Positions 58,601-64,000 of a stretch of DNA of 64,000 nt are shown here, one piece after another. Each line of letters starts with the position of its first letter. Position 1 is the first letter of the stretch. The position numbers and the translations under genes were made by a program. The DNA lies in assembly GCA_027923965.1 (NCBI GenBank), contig AP026969.1, forward strand, positions 2,728,001 to 2,792,000, written 5' to 3'. The notes below the pieces were generated by a model, which saw nothing but the letters and a program-made list of their open reading frames with translations, made no database searches and had not been told where the DNA came from. The DNA is from Comamonadaceae bacterium OS-1. GTDB taxonomy: Bacteria; Pseudomonadota; Gammaproteobacteria; Burkholderiales; Burkholderiaceae_C.

Positions 58601-59515
58601 ATGGCAGAACTCACCCAGAAACAATTGCTGGACATCGTCAACACCAAGCACACCACCCCCGGCAACCCGCGGGTACGCGAACTCACGGGCCGCATCGTCG
58701 CCGATCTGTTCAAGACCATCGACGAGCTGGATGTCAGCCCCGACGAGTTTTGGAGCGCTGTGAACTGGCTCAACCGCCTGGCCCAGGGCGGCCAGACCGG
58801 GCTGATCACCGCGGGCCTGGGCTTTGACCGCCTGCTCGACATCCGCATGGACGAAGCCGATGCCAAGGCCGGTCGCGCAGCTGGGACACCCCGCGCCATC
58901 GAAGGCCCGCTGTTTGTGGCCGGTGCACCCTCTTCCAAGTTTGAAGTTCGGCTGGACGAAGGCGAGCCCAAGGGCGAACTGTTTGTCATGGAAGGCCAGG
59001 TGCGCGACGTGGACGGCAAGCCCGTCGCCCATGCGGTGATGGATGTATGGCACGCCAACGAAAAAGGCGGCTACTCGCACTTCTTCCCCGGCATGCAACC
59101 TTACGAGCTGCGCCGCCAGATCGAAACCGATGCCCAAGGCCGCTACCGCTTTCGCTCGTACTTGCCACCAGGCTATGCGATTCCGCCCAACAGCCCGACC
59201 TCGGAACTCTTCGAAGCGTTAGGCCGCCACGGCAACCGCCCGGCACACATCCATTTCCTGGTGGTAGCCCCCGGCCTGCGCACGCTGACTACGCAAGTCA
59301 ACATACCGGGCGACAGCTTCATTGACGACGACTTCGCCTTCGCCACCCGCGACGGCCTGATCGTCGAGATCGAGAAAAATGTGGCCCCTGCAGGCTACGA
59401 GTCACTGGGCATCAGCGCCCCATTCACCCGCTCACGCTTTGACTTTGTGCTGCAAAAAGCCTTGAACGCTAGCGAAGCACTGCCCTTGACCCGCATGGAA
59501 CGCGTCGCGGCCTGA
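58601..59515 (+). CDS. catA: Catechol 1,2-dioxygenase
   Basis: 304 residues. Iron(III)-dependent intradiol ring cleavage of catechol to cis,cis-muconate. An N-terminal helical dimerisation domain (RELTGRIVADLFKTIDELDV) precedes the catalytic domain. The iron ligands are two Tyr (in NEKGGYSHFF and YLPPGYAIPP) and two His (in RPAHIHFLVV). A GAGG ribosome site precedes the ATG at 58601. It follows catC by 52 bp. The order catB-catC-catA is a normal variant of the ortho-pathway operon. Confidence 0.97.
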   Translation: MAELTQKQLLDIVNTKHTTPGNPRVRELTGRIVADLFKTIDELDVSPDEFWSAVNWLNRLAQGGQTGLITAGLGFDRLLDIRMDEADAKAGRAAGTPRAIEGPLFVAGAPSSKFEVRLDEGEPKGELFVMEGQVRDVDGKPVAHAVMDVWHANEKGGYSHFFPGMQPYELRRQIETDAQGRYRFRSYLPPGYAIPPNSPTSELFEALGRHGNRPAHIHFLVVAPGLRTLTTQVNIPGDSFIDDDFAFATRDGLIVEIEKNVAPAGYESLGISAPFTRSRFDFVLQKALNASEALPLTRMERVAA

Positions 59516-59599
59516 GTCTTCGGCCACTCCAGGCGCCAGATTGCCGCGGGAACCCAAGACAACGCTGGCGCCAGCTCCACCTTGCAGAAATAGAACGCC

Positions 59600-60055
59600 A
59601 TGACCGCAGACCATTCTCTCGATACGGAGTCCATGCAATGGGGCGACCAGTTCCTGCTGGGCTATGACCCCATCGACGAAGTCCATGAAGAATTCGTGGA
59701 CCTGGTCGGCCAGATGCAACGCGCCGATGCAGACAAGCTGCCGTCGCTGCTGGACACATTTGCCGTGCACTTGCATAGCCACTTCCAGATGGAGAACATC
59801 TGGATGGAAGAAACCGCCTTTCCGCCACGGCAATGCCATATGGACGAACACGCCGCGGTCATGGAGTCGGTGGTGGCCGTGCAAGGCCTGTTGGCACAGG
59901 GCGACGTAGACACCTGCCGGGAGCTGGTGGACCAATTGGCGCAATGGTTCCCCAAGCATGCCGACCAGCTGGATTCGGCCCTGGCGCACTGGATGTTCAA
60001 GCGGCGCATGGGCGGCAAGCCGGTGGTGCTGCGCCGCGGTGTAGCCCTGCGTTAA
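59600..60055 (+). CDS. Bacteriohemerythrin
   Basis: 151 residues, a single-domain di-iron oxygen carrier. All seven ligand positions can be found: His in DEVHEEFVDL, His in HLHSHFQMEN, Glu in WMEETAFP, the HMDEH pair, and His/Asp in FPKHADQLDSALAHW. No signal or membrane segment, so it is cytoplasmic. It follows catA by 84 bp in the same direction. Placement after an oxygen-consuming dioxygenase suggests it stores or delivers O2, or buffers it; this is inference. Its stop overlaps the convergent LysR gene by 4 bp. Confidence 0.93.
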   Translation: MTADHSLDTESMQWGDQFLLGYDPIDEVHEEFVDLVGQMQRADADKLPSLLDTFAVHLHSHFQMENIWMEETAFPPRQCHMDEHAAVMESVVAVQGLLAQGDVDTCRELVDQLAQWFPKHADQLDSALAHWMFKRRMGGKPVVLRRGVALR

Positions 60056-60993
60056 TTATTCTTAGGTGCAGGCAGCGCCTGGCTCTCCGCCAACAGCTTT
60101 TCAGCAGCCTGGGCGCGGTACACCTCGTCTATCAGTGACCGCAGCAGCACGATGTCCTCGGACTGGTCGTGTAGCCGCGTACTCATCACAATGGGCGACA
60201 CCGCGCTGGGTTCCAACAGCGCGCGGTACACCACCTCCTCGCGCCGCAGTCTTTGGGCGCTGGCGGGCACCACACACAAACCCATGCCAGAGGCGACCAG
60301 ACCGAGTGCAGTCTGCATTTCCTGCACCTCGTGCACTTCCGCAGGCTCTACGCCCTTGTCCCGAAATATCGACAGCACCTGGTCGGCATAGCTCGGTCGG
60401 GGCGTACGGGGATACACCAGCAATGGATACGGCGCGGCCTCTACCAGGCTCAACGGAACCGTGCTGGTGGCCAGCGGGTGCTCTGCCGGGATGGCCAACA
60501 CCAGCGGCTCTTCACGCAACACCTCGCGCTTGACGCGGGGGTCGTCCAGGCGCAGGCGACCAAAGCCCACATCGATCTGCCCGGCGTTGAGCGCCTCGTT
60601 CTGCTCTACCGATATTTTTTCCACCAAGACCAGCTCGGTCTGCGGCTTGGCGGCCCGGAACATGCGCGCAATGCGCGGCAGCGCACCGTACATAGTGGAC
60701 GGCACAAAACCGATGACCAGCCGCCGGTCTTTCTGTGCAACACGCCGCGTCATGGTGATGGTTTCATTCACCTGCTCGATCAGGCGCACCGCGCGCTCAT
60801 AAAAAAACTGGCCCGCCATGGTGAGCTGCAAAGGCCGGGCATCGCGCTCCAACAGTTGCATGCCAAGTTCGTCCTCCAACTGCTGGATCTGCCGGCTCAA
60901 CGGCGGCTGCGAAATATGCAGCCGCTCGGCGGCCCGGGTAAAGCTGCGCTCCTCAGCGACGGCCACAAAGTATTTGAAGTGCCGGAAATCCAT
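60052..60993 (-). CDS. LysR-type regulator (BenM/CatM-like)
   Basis: 313 residues. The HTH is FRHFKYFVAVAEERSFTRAA, then RLHISQPPLSRQIQQLEDEL, very like BenM/CatM. The effector domain contains IGFVPSTMYGALPRIARMFR and LVASGMGLCVVPASAQRLRR. It is divergent from benA, so it very probably activates ben genes in response to benzoate or muconate. The intervening 412 bp contain an 8-bp inverted repeat (61011/61069) that could be its site. It ends convergently against the hemerythrin gene. Confidence 0.94.
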   Translation of the reverse strand: MDFRHFKYFVAVAEERSFTRAAERLHISQPPLSRQIQQLEDELGMQLLERDARPLQLTMAGQFFYERAVRLIEQVNETITMTRRVAQKDRRLVIGFVPSTMYGALPRIARMFRAAKPQTELVLVEKISVEQNEALNAGQIDVGFGRLRLDDPRVKREVLREEPLVLAIPAEHPLATSTVPLSLVEAAPYPLLVYPRTPRPSYADQVLSIFRDKGVEPAEVHEVQEMQTALGLVASGMGLCVVPASAQRLRREEVVYRALLEPSAVSPIVMSTRLHDQSEDIVLLRSLIDEVYRAQAAEKLLAESQALPAPKNN

Positions 60994-61010
60994 AGCATTC
61001 CTTTTAGGTA

Positions 61011-61069
61011 TGGAGTGAGTCTAAAACGGTCTTTGATCTGTGCAGTGCTTATTTCTAGAATTCACTCCA
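61011..61069. promoter_or_regulatory. Inverted-repeat pair in the regulator-benA control region
   Basis: TGGAGTGA (61011-61018) and TCACTCCA (61062-61069) are perfect inverted copies with 51 bp between starts, just upstream of the regulator. The spacing would suit a LysR tetramer bridging two sites. The other 330 bp of the 60994-61405 interval show no gene I trust; a 23-codon frame starts at 61177 behind no clear ribosome site. Confidence 0.45.
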
Positions 61070-61405
61070 CAAGATAAAAAAACCGACCTTTTTGGGCCAG
61101 CTCCTACCGGTTGAACCCACGATGCCAAAGACCCAGCACCACCGGGTTCAGGCGACAAAAAAGGCATGCTTCCCCAATGAAAGGAGACAACCATTCCACG
61201 CAAATTCCGCTTCCCGACGGTACCACGCGGCACCACTTGAGCCTGTAGCTGTAGCGCAGCCGGTAAACAGACGCGAAGGCGTTACAGCCCAACGGCGCCA
61301 CCGCACCGCAAATCTACCGCATTCCCAAAAAGCATAAACCCCCGTAGAAACCCTGGCAACAGCAGCTTGTCGGGGTGGTCGGGAAAACCAAAACGGAGAT
61401 AGTCC

Positions 61406-62776
61406 ATGAGCACCCCCACGCACACCCTTGGCGTACAAGCACGGCTAGACAGCATGCTGGTTGAAAACAAAGACCAGCACGTCTACCGCCTGAACCGCGC
61501 CGCTTTTACAGACGCCGAGCTGTTCGAACTGGAAGTCAAGCACTTGTTCGAAGGCAACTGGATCTACCTGGCCCACGAAAGCCAGATTCCCCACAACAAC
61601 GACTACTTCACCACCCATATCGGTCGCCAGCCGATCATGGTCACGCGCAACAAGCAGGGCGAGCTGAACGCGCTCATCAATGCCTGTTCGCACCGGGGTG
61701 CCACCCTGGCCCGGCATAAAAAGGGCAACAAGGCCAACTTCACATGCACCTTCCACGGTTGGACCTTCAACAACAGCGGCAAACTGCTCAAGGTCAAGGA
61801 CGGCAGCGACGCGGGCTACCCCGAGTCCTTCAACAAGGAAGGCAGCCACGATCTGAAGAAGATTGCCCGCTTTGAGAACTACCGCGGCTTCCTGTTCGGC
61901 AGCCTGAGCGACGATGTCAAGCCGCTGGCCGAGTTTCTGGGCGAAGCCACCAAGATCATCGACATGATCGTAGACCAGTCGCCCGAAGGTCTGGAAGTGC
62001 TGCGCGGCGCATCCACCTACACCTACGACGGCAACTGGAAACTGCAGGCTGAAAACGGTGCCGACGGCTACCACGTCAGCTCGGTGCACTGGAACTATGC
62101 CGCCACCACCAACCACCGCAAACAAGGGGCGGCGGGCGACAACGTCAAGGCCATGGATGCCGGTAGCTGGGCCAAGCAAGGCGGCGGCTTCTACTCGTTC
62201 GAGCATGGCCACATGCTGCTGTGGACCAAGTGGGCCAACCCGGAAGACCGCCCGGCCTACGCCATCCGCGACCAGTTGGCAGAGCAGTTCGGCCAGGCCC
62301 GCACCGACTGGATGATCAACCACTCGCGCAATCTGTGCCTGTACCCCAATGTCTACCTGATGGACCAGTTTGGCTCCCAGATCCGCGTGCTGCGCCCGAT
62401 CTCAGTGGACAAGACCGAAGTCACCATCTACTGCATCGCCCCCAAGGGCGAATCCGCCGAAGCCCGCACCCGCCGCGTGCGGCAGTACGAAGACTTCTTC
62501 AACGCCACCGGCATGGCCACTCCCGACGACCTGGAAGAGTTCCGCGCCTGCCAGCAGGGCTATGCCGCAAGCGCCCTGCCCTGGAACGACATGTGCCGCG
62601 GGGCGACCCATTGGGTCGATGGTGCCGATGCCGCTGCCAAAGAAATTGACCTGCACCCCAAGCTGAGCGGCATGAAGACCGAGGACGAAGGTCTGTACAC
62701 CGAACAACACCGCTACTGGCTGGAAACCATGCAGCACGCAGTCGCAGGCACTTCCGCCGCCTGCACCCCCGTTTAA
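61406..62776 (+). CDS. benA: Benzoate 1,2-dioxygenase large (alpha) subunit
   Basis: 456 residues. It catalyses dihydroxylation of benzoate. The Rieske [2Fe-2S] motif is [14 protein letters not shown] with [10 protein letters not shown]. The mononuclear iron site region [20 protein letters not shown] carries the two His, with the Asp near the C-terminal half. The ATG at 61406 has a GGAG ribosome site. It leads benA-benB-benC. Motifs and length match benzoate rather than anthranilate dioxygenase as far as one can tell by eye; toluate homologues (XylX) are an alternative. Confidence 0.93.
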   Translation: MSTPTHTLGVQARLDSMLVENKDQHVYRLNRAAFTDAELFELEVKHLFEGNWIYLAHESQIPHNNDYFTTHIGRQPIMVTRNKQGELNALINACSHRGATLARHKKGNKANFTCTFHGWTFNNSGKLLKVKDGSDAGYPESFNKEGSHDLKKIARFENYRGFLFGSLSDDVKPLAEFLGEATKIIDMIVDQSPEGLEVLRGASTYTYDGNWKLQAENGADGYHVSSVHWNYAATTNHRKQGAAGDNVKAMDAGSWAKQGGGFYSFEHGHMLLWTKWANPEDRPAYAIRDQLAEQFGQARTDWMINHSRNLCLYPNVYLMDQFGSQIRVLRPISVDKTEVTIYCIAPKGESAEARTRRVRQYEDFFNATGMATPDDLEEFRACQQGYAASALPWNDMCRGATHWVDGADAAAKEIDLHPKLSGMKTEDEGLYTEQHRYWLETMQHAVAGTSAACTPV

Positions 62777-62786
62777 GAGGCCCGCT

Positions 62787-63278
62787 ATGACGATGATGAC
62801 GATGGACCAAGTCCAAGCCTTTCTGTACCGCGAAGCCCGCTTGCTGGACGACAAGCAGTGGGATGAGTGGCTGACCTGCTACGCCGCCGAAGCGGAGTTC
62901 TGGATGCCCGCCTGGGACGACGACGGAGAAATGACCCGCGACCCGCAAAGCGAAATCTCGCTGATCTACTACCCCAACCGCGGCGGCCTGGAAGACCGCG
63001 TGTTCCGCATCAAGACCGAGCGCTCTGCCGCCAGCATGCCCGAGCCCCGCACCGGCCACCACCTCTCCAACGTCGAGATCGTGTCGCAAGACGGCACACA
63101 GGCGCAGGTGCGCTTCAACTGGCACACGCTGAGCTACCGCTACAACACCACCGACAGCTACTTCGGCACATCCACCTACACCCTGGATACCTCGGGCGCA
63201 CAGCCGCTGATCCTGCGCAAGTGCGTCGTGCTGAAGAACGACTACATCCACCACGTCATCGATGTTTACCACATCTGA
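62787..63278 (+). CDS. benB: Benzoate 1,2-dioxygenase small (beta) subunit
   Basis: 163 residues, the structural beta subunit of the ring-hydroxylating dioxygenase. Typical stretches are AFLYREARLLDDKQWDEWLT, YAAEAEFWMPAWDDDGEMT and SLIYYPNRGGLEDRVFRIK. It lies 10 bp after benA. The first ATG (62787) is used; MTMMTMDQ offers internal ATGs. It ends 10 bp before benC. Confidence 0.95.
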   Translation: MTMMTMDQVQAFLYREARLLDDKQWDEWLTCYAAEAEFWMPAWDDDGEMTRDPQSEISLIYYPNRGGLEDRVFRIKTERSAASMPEPRTGHHLSNVEIVSQDGTQAQVRFNWHTLSYRYNTTDSYFGTSTYTLDTSGAQPLILRKCVVLKNDYIHHVIDVYHI

Positions 63279-63288
63279 GGCCAGCACC

Positions 63289-64000
63289 ATGAACCACCAC
63301 ATTGCGCTCCAGTTTGAAGACGGTGTCACCCGCTTCATCGACGCCTCCGCTACAGAAACCGTAGCTGATGCCGCTTATCGCCAGGGCATGAACATCCCTT
63401 TGGACTGCCGTGACGGGGCCTGCGGCACCTGCAAATGCTTTGCCGAATCCGGCCAGTACACCCTGGGTGAATACATCGACGATGCCATGACCGAAGACGA
63501 AGCCCGGCAAGGCTACGTACTCACCTGCCAGATGCGGGCAAAAAGCGACTGCGTGGTGCGGGTGCCCGCGTCGTCCAGCGTATGCCGTACCCAGCAAGCC
63601 CGCTACGAAGCGGCCATCACCCAGGTGCGCCAGGTATCGCCCAGCACGATTTCGCTGTCGATCCAGAGCGATGCCCTGAACAAGCTGACCTTCCTGCCCG
63701 GCCAGTACGTCAACCTGCAAGTGCCGGGCAGCACCCAGACGCGCGCCTATTCATTCAGCTCGCTGGTGCGCGACGGCACGGTGTCTTTTCTGGTGCGCAA
63801 CGTGCCCGGTGGGCTGATGAGCAGCTACCTCACCGGCCAGGCCAAACCCGGTGACACCCTTACCCTGGCCGGGCCGCTGGGCAGCTTCTACCTGCGCGAC
63901 ATCCAGCGGCCCTTGTTGTTGCTGGCAGGCGGTACCGGTCTGGCCCCGTTCACCGCGATGCTGGAGAAAATTGCCCAGCAAGGCAGCGCCCACCCGCTGC
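63289..64000 (+). CDS. benC: Benzoate dioxygenase electron-transfer component (partial)
   Basis: The first 237 residues of the reductase are present; the gene runs off the right edge. An N-terminal [2Fe-2S] ferredoxin domain (DCRDGACGTCKCFAESG, later Cys in VLTCQMRA) is followed by an FAD-binding domain (FLPGQYVNLQVPG, RAYSFSSL) and the start of the NAD domain (LLLLAGGTGLAPFTAML). The order is that of BenC/XylZ. It passes electrons from NADH to the BenAB oxygenase. The ATG at 63289 follows benB by 10 bp. Confidence 0.95.
   Translation, partial: MNHHIALQFEDGVTRFIDASATETVADAAYRQGMNIPLDCRDGACGTCKCFAESGQYTLGEYIDDAMTEDEARQGYVLTCQMRAKSDCVVRVPASSSVCRTQQARYEAAITQVRQVSPSTISLSIQSDALNKLTFLPGQYVNLQVPGSTQTRAYSFSSLVRDGTVSFLVRNVPGGLMSSYLTGQAKPGDTLTLAGPLGSFYLRDIQRPLLLLAGGTGLAPFTAMLEKIAQQGSAHPL

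Noticed and set aside
61092..61337. 81-codon frame upstream of benA
   Set aside because: No ribosome site and basic/His-rich composition; treated as non-coding leader.

Overview
The window is GC-rich, gene-dense chromosomal DNA. It most resembles a betaproteobacterium of the Comamonadaceae (Rhodoferax/Polaromonas/Acidovorax-like). The grounds are protein flavour, the gene order exbB-exbD-lpxK-ycaR-kdsB-adk, an nirBD-nasA-ybiB-cobA nitrate-assimilation cluster run by a kinase/phosphatase and an ANTAR protein, and two families of short dispersed palindromic repeats. No insertion sequence, prophage, CRISPR array, rRNA or replication origin was seen. There is one tRNA, Arg(TCT). Genus assignment is inference.

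Layout. 1-3.7 kb: TCA cycle genes sucB (cut by the left edge) and sucA. 3.9-8.5 kb: an isochorismatase-like hydrolase, an RBBP9-type hydrolase and a large GGDEF-EAL protein. 8.7-11.5 kb: small accessory genes on the minus strand (WYL regulator, GyrI-like protein, EVE protein, FitAB-type toxin-antitoxin with a clear operator, VOC protein). 11.7-22.8 kb: nitrate assimilation. A PP2C/Ser-Thr kinase fusion and an ANTAR nitrate sensor are read leftward; nirB, nirD, nasA, ybiB and cobA are read rightward, behind a leader with two hexaloop hairpins of the type ANTAR proteins bind. 22.9-25.9 kb: a four-gene cassette with its own promoter (Tat-exported small protein, PqqD-like protein, HprK-related kinase A, nucleotidyltransferase). 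This is the poorly understood HPr-rel-A type of system and the best candidate here for undescribed biology.

26-41.5 kb: housekeeping genes: icd, a DUF192 protein, sodB, xseA, the exbB-to-adk run, L-asparaginase, lexA with two SOS boxes, a 2-hydroxyacid dehydrogenase, a FimV-like protein, a Crp/Fnr regulator and tRNA-Arg. 41.8-54 kb: amino-sugar catabolism: nagA, a solute-binding-protein/response-regulator/histidine-kinase operon, then divergently a complete sugar ABC transporter, a BadF-type kinase, a YdcF-like protein and a SIS-domain deaminase. Together these would import an N-acetylated amino sugar, phosphorylate it, deacetylate it and deaminate it to fructose-6-phosphate. 54.1-55.1 kb holds an orphan gene of unknown function. 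55.3-64 kb: benzoate/catechol degradation (enol-lactonase, LysR, catB-catC-catA, hemerythrin, LysR, benA-benB-benC). This turns benzoate to catechol, cis,cis-muconate, muconolactone and 3-oxoadipate. benC runs off the right edge.

A cross-cutting theme is a palindromic element of about 50-60 bp (consensus roughly GATAGCTGCTTGCGCTTAT, a short spacer, then ATAAGCGCAAGAGGCC). About a dozen copies occur between genes and, in frame, inside genes. In ybiB and the L-asparaginase gene it is read in the same frame and yields matching peptides. This recalls Rickettsia palindromic elements.
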